DNA of 53,038 bases from Alteromonadaceae bacterium (GTDB taxonomy: Bacteria; Pseudomonadota; Gammaproteobacteria; Enterobacterales; Alteromonadaceae): positions 1-53,038 of the forward strand of contig WFQC01000037.1 in NCBI GenBank assembly GCA_015487235.1, read 5' to 3'. Shown piece after piece: positions 37,366-47,339 of this stretch (the stretch's first letter is position 1; the number at the start of each line of letters is the position of its first letter). The translations under genes were made by a program, and so were the position numbers. Below the pieces are notes generated by a model. It worked only from the letters and a program-made list of their open reading frames with translations. It had not been told where the DNA came from and did not search any database.

Positions 37366-38337
37366 CTAATTAGTGTAGTATTCTGACATGGTTTTGATAA
37401 AGGCGGCAAGATCCTTTTGTGGTAATTGATTGATACCTGCAGCAGCAGCACGCCCACCACCCGAAGGAAACTTTGAGCATAGCTCATCTGCACCTTGCTT
37501 ATTATTTAATGGCGCACGAACACTTACCGTATAGCTTCCCTCATTATTAAGGGTTAAAATAGCATGCGCTTTATCAGGTGCTTGGTTAGCTAAATAATTA
37601 CCAAAAACGCCACTAACTCGCCTTGCCCAAGCATGATCACTTAACTTAATTATTTGACAGTGGCTATTTTCGTAAACAATATCAGCTGATTTAGCTTTGG
37701 TCATATCTTGCTGGTAGGCTGTTTTTAACTGCGTAAACAATGAGTTTTTCTCACGAATTAAATCAAAAGGGTTCTCATAATTAAGTAATAATTCAAACAA
37801 GCGAGCCGGATGAAAATGTAAATCATCAACTGTGCGACCATAGCCATTGTAATTAATATAGGTACCTAATTCACGCAACTGCGCTGTTTGTGCCGCACTT
37901 AGTCCCTGCTGTTTAGCAAAAGCTTGTGCGCGCGCAATAAGGTTATCCCCAAAAGCAGCCGCTATTGCCCAAAAAGGGTATTTTCCACCCAGATAGTCAT
38001 TCACCAGTAAGCTTGTGCATACATTAGCATCGGTATTAATGAGTGTATTTAATTTAGGGTGGGTGCTGATATTACCGCTGCGGTGGTGATCGACGTAAAA
38101 TACGGCAATATCTTTTGCCAATAATGTTTGTAAAGCTTGCTGGTTTTTCTCATAAGAAATATCTAAGACGGTAACTTGTGAAATCGTTGCTAAATCAACC
38201 GTATCAAGCACACGAGCCAACAAATTAATATCACGTTTAACACCAGTGATGCGTATCGATTCTTTCGGGTCTGCTAAACGTAATTGTAATAACGCGATAA
38301 TACCGTCAGCATCACCATTAAACACATCAAGCTGCAT
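37366..38337 (-). CDS. DHH-family phosphoesterase coupled to cysC
   Basis: 323-aa DHH/DHHA1 protein. Metal-binding motifs: NGDADG (D9, D11), VLDIS (D59), VDHHRSG (D83-H84-H85), NTDANV (D103); the C-terminal substrate domain ends in SGGGRAAAAGI, a variant of the GGGH motif. DHH proteins such as NrnA hydrolyse nanoRNA and 3'-phosphoadenosine 5'-phosphate (pAp). The start is ATG 38337, which shares a base with the cysC stop (TAATG) behind GAGGAAGG. Coupling to cysC suggests it removes pAp, the by-product of PAPS use. That function is inference; the motifs differ from NrnA at the first site (NGD for HxxPD). Confidence 0.88.
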   Translation of the reverse strand: MQLDVFNGDADGIIALLQLRLADPKESIRITGVKRDINLLARVLDTVDLATISQVTVLDISYEKNQQALQTLLAKDIAVFYVDHHRSGNISTHPKLNTLINTDANVCTSLLVNDYLGGKYPFWAIAAAFGDNLIARAQAFAKQQGLSAAQTAQLRELGTYINYNGYGRTVDDLHFHPARLFELLLNYENPFDLIREKNSLFTQLKTAYQQDMTKAKSADIVYENSHCQIIKLSDHAWARRVSGVFGNYLANQAPDKAHAILTLNNEGSYTVSVRAPLNNKQGADELCSKFPSGGGRAAAAGINQLPQKDLAAFIKTMSEYYTN

Positions 38338-38951
38338 TACCCTTCCTCTTTTGAACAAATAAACTGGTGTTTATGTAAATAATCAATCACTTGCTTAGCG
38401 CATTGTGTTATCGATAAATTCGCCGTATTAAGGTGTATTTCAGGGCTTTGGGGAACCTCATAGCTTGAATCTATACCTGTGAAATGTTTAATTTCTCCTG
38501 CCCGTGCTTTTTTATATAAACCTTTAGGATCTCTTTGTTCACACAACGCTAATGGTGTATCTATATAAATTTCAATAAACTCCCCTGGCTCAAGCTTTGC
38601 TCTTGCTATTGCTCTATCTTGGCTAAAAGGAGAAATAAAGGCAGTGGCGACAATCAAACCGGCATCAACAAAAAGTTTACTGACTTCACTTAAACGACGG
38701 ATATTTTCAATACGATCTTCATCACTAAACCCTAAATCGCCATTTAAGCCATGACGAACATTATCGCCATCGAGCAAGTAACTATGGTAGCCTTGCGCGT
38801 AAAGCATAGCATCAACCGCATTAGCAATAGTCGATTTTCCTGAGCCACTTAACCCAGTATACCAAAGCAAACAAGGTTTTTGCTGCTTTAACTGCGCACG
38901 TTGCCTTTTAGTAATGTGTTGCTTATGCCACACGGTATTGTCTGTTTTCAT
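38337..38951 (-). CDS. cysC: adenylylsulfate (APS) kinase
   Basis: 204-aa kinase making PAPS from APS and ATP. P-loop GLSGSGKST at 33-41, DGDNVRHGLNGDLGF for APS binding and ISPFSQDR with the phospho-acceptor serine region. The start is ATG 38951 (MKTDNTVWHKQH); the frame continues upstream to 39020, but that segment is hydrophobic and runs into the transporter gene. Stop overlaps the DHH start by one base. Confidence 0.96.
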   Translation of the reverse strand: MKTDNTVWHKQHITKRQRAQLKQQKPCLLWYTGLSGSGKSTIANAVDAMLYAQGYHSYLLDGDNVRHGLNGDLGFSDEDRIENIRRLSEVSKLFVDAGLIVATAFISPFSQDRAIARAKLEPGEFIEIYIDTPLALCEQRDPKGLYKKARAGEIKHFTGIDSSYEVPQSPEIHLNTANLSITQCAKQVIDYLHKHQFICSKEEG

Positions 38952-38976
38952 TTCAATCCAACGAGTAATTACAAAA

Positions 38977-40704
38977 TTAAAAAGGAAAAATATAAGGCAG
39001 CATGAATAATACGGTAACACTATAAACTAGCGAAACAGGCACGCCAAACTTAATGAAATCAATTAAACGATAATGACCTGCATTATAAACCATCACATTG
39101 GTTTGATAGCCATAAGGGCTGATAAAGCTACCACTTGCAGCAAACGCAACTGCCATAACAAAAGTGAGTGGGTTAACCTCAAGCGCCAAAGCTAAATTAT
39201 ACGCAATGGGAAAAACCAAAGCAGCGGCTGCATTATTAGTAATGAGTTCAGTAATTAAAAGTGTTAATAGAAAAACCACGATCAGTGCAACATAAGCACT
39301 TTGCCCTTGTATTGCCCATTGCATGTTTTCCGCAATAAGCTGGGCTACCCCCGTATTTTCTAGTGCGTTAGCCAAGGTTAAAGCGCTTAAAACAATAAGC
39401 CAAATTTCTAAAGGAAAACGGCGCTTAATTTCATTAATGGTTAAACATTGTGTAAAAATAAGGAGTGCCAGATAAAAAATTAAACAATTCAATAGAGGTA
39501 AAGGGGTTATCACTGATGCGCCAATAGCAGCCAAAAAGCCTAAAATAGTGATCTTATCTCGCCAGCCATGCAGCATATTATCAGGCTGGTGACCTGACAG
39601 AATATAAAAGTTTTTAGATAAATTAGTACGCGCACTAAAATCATTACCCACAGCAAGTACTAAAAAATCACCCGCTTGAATTTGTATATCTCCAAGCTTT
39701 CCAGAAAGCTTTTCTCCCTCACGGCGAATAGCTACTACAGCGGCATCAAAACGAGCACGAAAACCAGCTTGTTTTAAGGTTTTCCCTACAATAGCTGCAT
39801 CAGGTTTTACTAGAACTTCAGTTAAGTTTTCGCGCAATAACCCATTTTGCTCTGCAAATAAAGTTAAACCATCAAACTGTTGAAAAGTAAAAACTTTGGT
39901 AATATCACCTGAAAATATTAACGTGTCATGAGGCAAAATAACTTCTGCAGGTGTTACTGGCGTTATTAAGCGATTAGCACGTACTATTTCAACTAAAAAT
40001 AATGAATCAAGGTTACGTAAACCATTTTCTTCCACACTTTTACCAATTAAAGACGATTTAGCCAACACTTTAGCTTCAACAAGGTAATGTTCAACTGAGC
40101 TATTTTCTTGGCGACTCGCCGGTAGTGTATTAAAGCGTAATAAAATAACAAGTAAACAGGTTACTAATGCCGCAAGCCCCACAAGGGTAAAATCAAAAAA
40201 GGCCAGTGCTTTATGTCCTTGCTCGATCAGCATACTGTTAACAATAAGGTTAGTTGACGTGCCTATAAGCGTTAAAGTACCCCCTAAAATAGCGACAAAA
40301 GAAACAGGTAAGAGTAATTTATTAGGGTTAATTAACCGATTATTTTTAATGGTAGTAATTAACGTTGCTACTACCGCAGTATTACTCATTAAGGCTGAAA
40401 AAAAAGCCGTACTGGCAAACAGGCGTAGCGCTGATTTATATGTTGAGCCATTAAAAAGTAATGCGGAAATTTTACGTAAAATGCTGGTGCGTTCTAAGGC
40501 AAAAGAACATAATACCAATAAGAGTAATGTCACTAATCCTGCATTAGTAGCATTATCAAGTAAGTCATCACTATCAACAAACGACAAAGCTAAACAAGCT
40601 AAGGTAGCCAAAGCAAAAACCCGCTCAGGCTTATTTTGATATTTTAGCAAGCCAATAAAGGTTGCTAAAAAAATCAACATCATCATAGCTTGCGAAATCG
40701 TCAT
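38977..40704 (-). CDS. SLC13-family anion carrier with two RCK_C domains (probable sulfate permease)
   Basis: 575-aa membrane protein of the DASS/SLC13 type. Hydrophobic helices flank a cytoplasmic insert (about 205-375) with two RCK_C (TrkA-C) domains, as in the cyanobacterial and algal SLT/SAC1 sulfate carriers. Motifs include LIGTSTNLIVNSML near the first half and ITNNAAAALVFPIA near the end. Its place between cysN and cysC (14 and 25 bp gaps) makes sulfate the likely substrate. Confidence 0.9.
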   Translation of the reverse strand: MTISQAMMMLIFLATFIGLLKYQNKPERVFALATLACLALSFVDSDDLLDNATNAGLVTLLLLVLCSFALERTSILRKISALLFNGSTYKSALRLFASTAFFSALMSNTAVVATLITTIKNNRLINPNKLLLPVSFVAILGGTLTLIGTSTNLIVNSMLIEQGHKALAFFDFTLVGLAALVTCLLVILLRFNTLPASRQENSSVEHYLVEAKVLAKSSLIGKSVEENGLRNLDSLFLVEIVRANRLITPVTPAEVILPHDTLIFSGDITKVFTFQQFDGLTLFAEQNGLLRENLTEVLVKPDAAIVGKTLKQAGFRARFDAAVVAIRREGEKLSGKLGDIQIQAGDFLVLAVGNDFSARTNLSKNFYILSGHQPDNMLHGWRDKITILGFLAAIGASVITPLPLLNCLIFYLALLIFTQCLTINEIKRRFPLEIWLIVLSALTLANALENTGVAQLIAENMQWAIQGQSAYVALIVVFLLTLLITELITNNAAAALVFPIAYNLALALEVNPLTFVMAVAFAASGSFISPYGYQTNVMVYNAGHYRLIDFIKFGVPVSLVYSVTVLFMLPYIFPF

Positions 40705-40718
40705 AAGGTTGGTGCTAA

Positions 40719-42134
40719 TTACTTATTCAAAAAAAGACTGATATCACGAGCACCCCAGTGAGGAAAATGCTTACGTACTAAGGCATTAAATTCTCGCTCA
40801 AATTCAGAATATTGATGAGATGATTTCTCTTCAATAACTTGATTGATCATACCTGCACCAACCGTTAGATTCGAGAGTCTATCAATAATAATAAAAGCCC
40901 CTGTTTCACGATTATCTTGATAGGCATCAAAATGTAATACTTCGCTCACAGTAAAATCTGCAATACCAATTTCATTGAGCTTTAATAAAGCCGTTTGGCT
41001 TTTTTCTAAGCTGTTAACATCTATTTTGCAGTTAATTTCACTAACATAGCCCGTTGTGGTTTTAGTGCCTTGTTTAATGTAATACTCGCGTCCTGCTTCT
41101 AAAGCATCTTCATGCATCCACACAAGGGTGGCATTAAATTCTTTAGCACTATGAGGCAAGTGCTCTTTTTTAACAATAATTTCGCCACGGCTAATATCTA
41201 TTTCATCAGCTAACGTGAGTGTAACCGCCATGCCCTTTTCTGCGCGATCTAACTCACCATCGAAGGTTACAATACTTTTTACGCGACTTTCTTTGCCCGA
41301 AGGTAAAGCGATAATCGCATCGCCTTGGCGAACAAAACCTGCCGCAACTGTTCCTGCAAACCCTCTAAAATCAAGGTGTGGCCGATTAACATATTGCACA
41401 GGAAAACGAAAAGCAGTGAAGGTATCAGCACTGTCAACTTTGATAGTATTTAATAACTTCATCAATGTTGCGCCAGGATACCAAGGCATATTTTGACTTT
41501 CTTCAACAACATTGTCGCCTTTAAGCGCTGAGATAGGCACAAAGCGCACATCATCAAAATTAAGATTTTTGATAAAAGCTCGATAATCTTTTTTAATTTG
41601 CTGATAAGTTTCTTGGCTATAGTTAATCAAATCCATTTTATTAACCGCCACCAAAACATGCTTAATACCCAGTAAAGAGCAAATAAATGAATGACGACGA
41701 GTTTGTACTTGCACGCCTCTGCGGGCATCAATTAAAATAATCGCTAAATCACACGTTGATGCGCCCGTTGCCATATTTCGGGTATATTGTTCATGACCGG
41801 GCGTATCTGCAATAATAAACTTGCGCGTATCGGTTGAAAAATAACGGTAGGCAACATCAATAGTAATACCTTGTTCACGCTCAGACTGTAAGCCATCAAC
41901 AAGCAATGCAAGATCAACCTCATCACCTGTTGTGCCTGATTTTTTACTGTCTTGGGTAATTGCTGCAAGTTGATCTTCAAAGATCATTTTTGAATCATGC
42001 AATAAGCGACCAATTAGGGTACTTTTACCATCGTCAACACTGCCACAGGTAAAAAAGCGGATCAGCTCTTTATTTTCATGTTGTTTTAAATAAGCTTCAA
42101 TATCACTAGCAATTAAGTCAGATTGATGACTCAT
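40719..42134 (-). CDS. cysN: sulfate adenylyltransferase subunit 1 (GTPase)
   Basis: 471-aa translation-factor-like GTPase that powers APS formation with CysD. G1 GSVDDGKST at 31-39, DTPGHEQY (G3) and NKMDL (G4) are clear. Length matches E. coli CysN and no CysC domain is fused; cysC is a separate gene here. Confidence 0.97.
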   Translation of the reverse strand: MSHQSDLIASDIEAYLKQHENKELIRFFTCGSVDDGKSTLIGRLLHDSKMIFEDQLAAITQDSKKSGTTGDEVDLALLVDGLQSEREQGITIDVAYRYFSTDTRKFIIADTPGHEQYTRNMATGASTCDLAIILIDARRGVQVQTRRHSFICSLLGIKHVLVAVNKMDLINYSQETYQQIKKDYRAFIKNLNFDDVRFVPISALKGDNVVEESQNMPWYPGATLMKLLNTIKVDSADTFTAFRFPVQYVNRPHLDFRGFAGTVAAGFVRQGDAIIALPSGKESRVKSIVTFDGELDRAEKGMAVTLTLADEIDISRGEIIVKKEHLPHSAKEFNATLVWMHEDALEAGREYYIKQGTKTTTGYVSEINCKIDVNSLEKSQTALLKLNEIGIADFTVSEVLHFDAYQDNRETGAFIIIDRLSNLTVGAGMINQVIEEKSSHQYSEFEREFNALVRKHFPHWGARDISLFLNK

Positions 42135-42215
42135 AACTATTCCTTACATTTAAAAATTTTTTAATATTCACAGTTAAGCTGCGGTGGCTCAGAAGTGGTT
42201 CTAGTCAGTAAAAAC

Positions 42216-43115
42216 TTAAAAGTAGCCTTCCATTTTTTTCTTTTCCATTGACCCTGAAGAATCATGATCGATAACACGACCTTGGCGCTCTGACGTTTTA
42301 GTCAGTAGCATTTCTTGAATAATTTCAGGTAACGTAGTTGCTGTCGATTCAACCGCTCCCGTTAAAGGGTAACAACCTAAAGTACGAAAACGCACCATTT
42401 TCATTTGAATTTCTTCATCATTGGCTATTGGCATACGATCATCATCAACCATGATCAAGGTACCATCACGTTCCACAACAGGACGATTTTGCGCTAAATA
42501 AAGTGGCACAATATCGATATTTTCAAGGTAAATATATTGCCAAATATCAAGCTCAGTCCAATTTGATAAAGGAAAAACGCGAATACTTTCACCTTTATTC
42601 ACTTTACCATTGTAGATATTCCATAACTCTGGACGCTGGCTTTTAGGATCCCAGCGGTGATTTTTATCGCGAAAAGAGTAAACCCGCTCTTTAGCACGCG
42701 ATTTTTCTTCATCACGACGTGCACCACCAAAAGCGGCATCAAATCCATACTTATCAAGCGCTTGTTTTAACGCTTGCGTTTTCATAATATCAGTGTGTTT
42801 CGCACTACCATGGGTAAAAGGGCCAACGCCCATTTTTAGCCCTTCAAGATTTTGGTGAACCAGTAATTCAAAATCATATTTGGTCGCCATTTGATCACGA
42901 AAAGCGATCATCTCTTTAAACTTCCACCCAGTATCAACATGCAGCAGTGGAAAAGGAATTTTTCCGGGGGCAAAAGCTTTGCGTGCTAAGTGCAGCAGTA
43001 CTGCAGAATCTTTACCAACCGAGTAAAGCATTACTGGGTTATCAAATTCTGCAGCCACTTCACGCATAATGTAGATAGATTCAGCTTCTAATTTTTGTAA
43101 ATGAGTTTGTTTCAT
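42216..43115 (-). CDS. cysD: sulfate adenylyltransferase subunit 2
   Basis: 299-aa ATP-pyrophosphatase-type subunit that adenylates sulfate. SIGK-type loop appears as [18 protein letters not shown], followed by [22 protein letters not shown] and the C-terminal [19 protein letters not shown], all as in E. coli. ATG 43115 ([12 protein letters not shown]) matches the family start; a GTG 48 bp upstream would add an unconserved basic segment. First gene of the sulfate-activation cluster; 81 bp separate it from cysN. Confidence 0.97.
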   Translation of the reverse strand: MKQTHLQKLEAESIYIMREVAAEFDNPVMLYSVGKDSAVLLHLARKAFAPGKIPFPLLHVDTGWKFKEMIAFRDQMATKYDFELLVHQNLEGLKMGVGPFTHGSAKHTDIMKTQALKQALDKYGFDAAFGGARRDEEKSRAKERVYSFRDKNHRWDPKSQRPELWNIYNGKVNKGESIRVFPLSNWTELDIWQYIYLENIDIVPLYLAQNRPVVERDGTLIMVDDDRMPIANDEEIQMKMVRFRTLGCYPLTGAVESTATTLPEIIQEMLLTKTSERQGRVIDHDSSGSMEKKKMEGYF

Positions 43116-43243
43116 AACGGGCTTTTTAAACAATCGCTTTTTAATTGCTAAAAATAATGCCACATAGAAGCAAACTTATCCATATATTAAAACGATTTTT
43201 AATAACAAAAAGGAATATAGAATATATTGTTAAGGCAAGTTAG

Positions 43244-44908
43244 TTATTGTGATAAGTTTTTCTTTACTCGATTATAAAGTGCGATCAGTTTTTGGGTAGA
43301 TGCAGACAGTTTTTCATTAAAAGGTGTCGTATCAGATAACTCGTCCATAGCTTGAAGAATATCTTTGCCTAGCGCTTTACCAAGCTCAACGCCCCATTGA
43401 TCAAAAGGATTAATTTGCCACAAAGCACCTTGTACAAAAATTTTATGCTCATAAAGAGCAAGTAAAGCCCCTAAAGCTTGCGGCGTTAACTTATCCATCA
43501 GCAGAGTATTGCTTGGCGTATTACCTTTCATGGTTTTATGCGGCGCTAATTTTGCAATATCTTTAGCGGATAATGCTAGGGCTTCAAGCTCTTTAGTCAC
43601 TTCAGCTAATGATTTACCTTTCATTAAGGCTTCAGCTTGTGCAAAACAATTAGCCATTAATATTTGGTGATGTTCGGGGTAATTCTCATCGCCCGATAAA
43701 GCGACAATAAAGTCTGTTGGAATAATTTCATCACTTTGATGCATTAATTGCATAAAAGCATGTTGTGCATTAGTACCTTCTTGCCCAAAAACAATCGGCG
43801 CTGTAACGTAGTTAAGTGCCTCACCTTGATGGTTTACTGATTTACCATTACTCTCCATATCAGTTTGCTGTAAGTAACCAGGCAAAGCACGTAGTGCGTG
43901 ATCATAAGGCAAAATAGCCAGTGCAGAATAATCTAAAAAATTACGATTCCAAATACCCAATAATGCTAATATTACTGGCATATTAGTTTCAAAAGGTGCA
44001 GATAAAAAGTGTTGATCGAGCTGATAAGCGCCTTGTTTAAAAGCCAAGAAGTTTTCCATGCCTATCGCTAATGCTAGGGGTAAACCAACCGCTGACCAAA
44101 TAGAAAAACGCCCGCCAACCCAATCCCACATAGGCAAAACATTTTCAGCACTTATGCCAAACTGTTGTGCCAGCGTGATATTACTACTTACCGCCAACCA
44201 ATGCTGTTCAATGATCTGCTCATTGTTATAAGTAGCTAGCATCCAATCTTTAACCGCCTGCGCATTGAGTAATGTTTCTTGCGTGGTAAAGGTTTTTGAA
44301 ATAACAACCACTAACGTTGTTTCAATAGGCAATAAAGCCAATTTTTCAACAAGTGCTTTACCATCAACATTAGCTAAAACATGCACTTTTAAGCCTGTTT
44401 TTTGATATGCATTTAATGCGCTTAACCCTACTTTAATACCATAAAAAGAGCCGCCAATACCAATAGCTAATACATCAGTAAATTTTTGCCCAGTGATAGT
44501 TTTCTTTTTACCTGTTGTAATATCGTTTACAAGGCTTGCCATGTTATTTTCTGCTGCAAGCACTTCAGCGGCAAGATCAGCGGGTAATATTTTTTGCTTT
44601 ACTTCATCTGGTGCTCTTAGCAGTGTATGCAAAACGGCTCTATTTTCAGTATGGTTAATTTTTTCACCTGAAAACATGGCTTGCCTATGTTCGGCTAAAC
44701 CTGAGGCTTGCGCCCACTGCAGTAATTGTATTAGTTCTTCTTCATTAATATTTTGCTTGCTGTAATCAAGGTATAAACCCGCAGCAGAGAGTGAAAACTG
44801 TTCAGCACGTTTTTTCGCATCTACGCCAACAGCAAAAAAATCTGCAATATCACGTGTTTTAGCCTGTTTAGCTAAATTAATGGATAATTTATTTAAGGTA
44901 GGCAACAA
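43244..44908 (-). CDS. pgi: glucose-6-phosphate isomerase
   Basis: 554-aa enzyme interconverting glucose 6-phosphate and fructose 6-phosphate. The family signature DWVGGRFSIWSAVG and the GIGGSFYG, GTNAQHAFMQLMHQ segments are visible. Size is normal. Here it sits between galU and cysD in a same-strand series that makes UDP-sugar precursors. Confidence 0.97.
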   Translation of the reverse strand: MLPTLNKLSINLAKQAKTRDIADFFAVGVDAKKRAEQFSLSAAGLYLDYSKQNINEEELIQLLQWAQASGLAEHRQAMFSGEKINHTENRAVLHTLLRAPDEVKQKILPADLAAEVLAAENNMASLVNDITTGKKKTITGQKFTDVLAIGIGGSFYGIKVGLSALNAYQKTGLKVHVLANVDGKALVEKLALLPIETTLVVVISKTFTTQETLLNAQAVKDWMLATYNNEQIIEQHWLAVSSNITLAQQFGISAENVLPMWDWVGGRFSIWSAVGLPLALAIGMENFLAFKQGAYQLDQHFLSAPFETNMPVILALLGIWNRNFLDYSALAILPYDHALRALPGYLQQTDMESNGKSVNHQGEALNYVTAPIVFGQEGTNAQHAFMQLMHQSDEIIPTDFIVALSGDENYPEHHQILMANCFAQAEALMKGKSLAEVTKELEALALSAKDIAKLAPHKTMKGNTPSNTLLMDKLTPQALGALLALYEHKIFVQGALWQINPFDQWGVELGKALGKDILQAMDELSDTTPFNEKLSASTQKLIALYNRVKKNLSQ

Positions 44909-44962
44909 GACAAATCCTTTTTATATCACATGTATTAACATCATATTGACAAGCTAGTCAGG

Positions 44963-45862
44963 TTAGTTAACAAGTTGGTTTAAATAAGCTCTAAACTCAT
45001 CCCCTAAATCAGGGTGGCGCAAACCATATTCAACATTTGCTTTCATGTAGCCTAATTTAGAGCCACAATCATGCGATTTACCCGTCATATGAAAGGCTTC
45101 AACAGGTTCAACTTTCATTAAACTGGCAATAGCATCGGTCAGTTGAATTTCATCACCCGCACCAGGTGGTGTGTATTCAAGTAAATCCCATATAGGTGCC
45201 GATAAAATATAGCGACCAACCACAGCTAAATTAGAAGGTGCCTCTTCTTGCGGTGGTTTTTCAACAATAGCCGTCATTAGTTTCGACTCTCCCGCCACCA
45301 ATTGTTGTTCACCGCAGTCTGCAACACCATAATTACTGACTAATTCCATGGGTACTGGTTCAACCATAACTTGACTATGCCCTGTTTCGTTAAAGCGCTT
45401 TAACATCGCTGCCATATTTTCTGTTTTTAAATTAGCACTCGCATCATCTAAAATAACATCAGGTAAAATAACCGCAAAAGGTTCATCACCGACAATCGGA
45501 CGCGCTTTAAGCACCGCATGACCTAAGCCTTTTGCCTCGCCCTGGCGAACATGCATAATAGTGACATGTTTAGGACATATTGCTTGAATTTCGTCAAGTA
45601 ACTGTCGTTTAACCCGCTTTTCTAAAGTTGTTTCTAATTCAAATGATTTATCAAAATGGTTTTCAATGGCATTTTTCGATGAATGTGTCACTAAAACAAC
45701 TTCATGAATACCGGCATCAATACACTCATTTACGATATATTGAATAAGGGGTTTATCAACAATCGGTAGCATTTCTTTCGGTATAGCTTTGGTTGCAGGT
45801 AACATTCTTGTCCCTAATCCTGCAACGGGGATCACTGCTTTAGTTATTTTAGTTGTCATCAT
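44963..45862 (-). CDS. galU: UTP-glucose-1-phosphate uridylyltransferase
   Basis: 299-aa nucleotidyltransferase that makes UDP-glucose. N-terminal [20 protein letters not shown] with the active lysine region, [14 protein letters not shown], and the central GLGHAV and [12 protein letters not shown] segments are standard. Next to ugd, which uses its product. Confidence 0.97.
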   Translation of the reverse strand: MMTTKITKAVIPVAGLGTRMLPATKAIPKEMLPIVDKPLIQYIVNECIDAGIHEVVLVTHSSKNAIENHFDKSFELETTLEKRVKRQLLDEIQAICPKHVTIMHVRQGEAKGLGHAVLKARPIVGDEPFAVILPDVILDDASANLKTENMAAMLKRFNETGHSQVMVEPVPMELVSNYGVADCGEQQLVAGESKLMTAIVEKPPQEEAPSNLAVVGRYILSAPIWDLLEYTPPGAGDEIQLTDAIASLMKVEPVEAFHMTGKSHDCGSKLGYMKANVEYGLRHPDLGDEFRAYLNQLVN

Positions 45863-45915
45863 TAATCCTTCTACTCTTAATCTAAGTACTTACTATTTTC
45901 GTTTTACTTGCCAAT

Positions 45916-47268
45916 TTAGGGCTCAGCATATTGCTGAACACTATCACCACGACCAATAGCATAATAGCTAAAACCACGTTGTTTTAATGCTACAGGATCA
46001 AACAAATTACGACCATCAACAATAACCTTATTTGATAGGGTATTGGCAATAAAATCAAAATCAGGTGCTCTAAATTGGCTCCATTCAGTACAAATAACCA
46101 AAGCATCTGCATTCGTTAAAGCGGCTTCTTTCGTGCCCATTAGCGTTAAATCATCTCTTGCACCATAAATACGTTGGCATTCTTCCATTGCTTCAGGATC
46201 ATAAGCTTGCACTTTAGCGCCCACATTCCATAAAGCTTCCATTAAAACACGAGAAGAAGCTTCACGCATATCATCCGTTTGTGGTTTAAATGACAAGCCC
46301 CAAATAGCAATAGTTTTACCCGCTAACTGGCCATTAAAGTGTTGTTGCAAGTGCTTAAATAATTTTTGTTTTTGTGCATGATTAACCGATTCAACCGCTT
46401 CAAGTAATGCGGGTTTATAGTCAACATCATGCGCGGTTCGCACTAATGCTTGAACATCTTTAGGAAAACACGAACCACCATAACCACAACCTGGATAGAT
46501 AAATTGATAACCAATACGTGAGTCAGAACCAATACCATGACGAACAGCTTCGATGTCAGCACCAAGTAACTCGGCTAAATTAGACATTTCATTCATAAAA
46601 CTAATTTTTGTTGCCAACATGCAATTAGCAGCATATTTGGTTAACTCAGCAGAGCGTATATCCATAAAAATCATGCGATCATGATTGCGATTAAAGGGCG
46701 CATAAAGTTCACGCATCACTTGATGTACGGCGGGGTTATCAGTACCAATAATAATGCGATCAGGCTTCATACAATCATTAACTGCAGCACCTTCTTTGAG
46801 AAACTCCGGATTAGAGACTACATCATAAGATAGGGTTATTTCACGCTGGGCTAAAACTTCCGCTATTTTAGTCTTTACCTTATCGGCGGTGCCAACAGGT
46901 ACTGTTGATTTATTAATGATGATTTTGGGTTCATTCATGTAAGTTGCAATAGTTTTTGCGACACTTAAGACATATTTTAAATCAGCTGAGCCATCTTCAT
47001 CAGGCGGTGTTCCCACGGCAATAAATTGTACTTGTCCGTGATTAATGCCTTCTTGAGCATTGGTAGTAAATTTAAGTTGACCATTTTTATATGTTTCTTG
47101 AACAAGTGGTGTTAATCCCGGTTCATAAATAGGAATAATGCCCTTTTTAAGGAGCTCAACCTTGGTTTTATCAACATCAACACAAATAACATCATGGCCT
47201 ACCGAAGCTAATACCGCAGCTTGCACCAAACCAACATAACCGACACCAAACACGGTAATTTTCATCAT
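45916..47268 (-). CDS. ugd: UDP-glucose 6-dehydrogenase
   Basis: 450-aa NAD-dependent enzyme oxidising UDP-glucose to UDP-glucuronate. GVGYVGL Rossmann loop near residue 8, and the catalytic cysteine in [12 protein letters not shown]. Its length is that of the TuaD-like branch (about 440-450), longer than E. coli Ugd. Together with galU it would feed acidic sugar into a capsule or exopolysaccharide, consistent with the exporter upstream. Confidence 0.96.
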   Translation of the reverse strand: MMKITVFGVGYVGLVQAAVLASVGHDVICVDVDKTKVELLKKGIIPIYEPGLTPLVQETYKNGQLKFTTNAQEGINHGQVQFIAVGTPPDEDGSADLKYVLSVAKTIATYMNEPKIIINKSTVPVGTADKVKTKIAEVLAQREITLSYDVVSNPEFLKEGAAVNDCMKPDRIIIGTDNPAVHQVMRELYAPFNRNHDRMIFMDIRSAELTKYAANCMLATKISFMNEMSNLAELLGADIEAVRHGIGSDSRIGYQFIYPGCGYGGSCFPKDVQALVRTAHDVDYKPALLEAVESVNHAQKQKLFKHLQQHFNGQLAGKTIAIWGLSFKPQTDDMREASSRVLMEALWNVGAKVQAYDPEAMEECQRIYGARDDLTLMGTKEAALTNADALVICTEWSQFRAPDFDFIANTLSNKVIVDGRNLFDPVALKQRGFSYYAIGRGDSVQQYAEP

Positions 47269-47339
47269 TTAACCTTAAAAAGAAGCAGTAAAAAGCCAAG
47301 CAAGCTTGCCACAACTTAAATAGCTTACTTGGCAAAATT

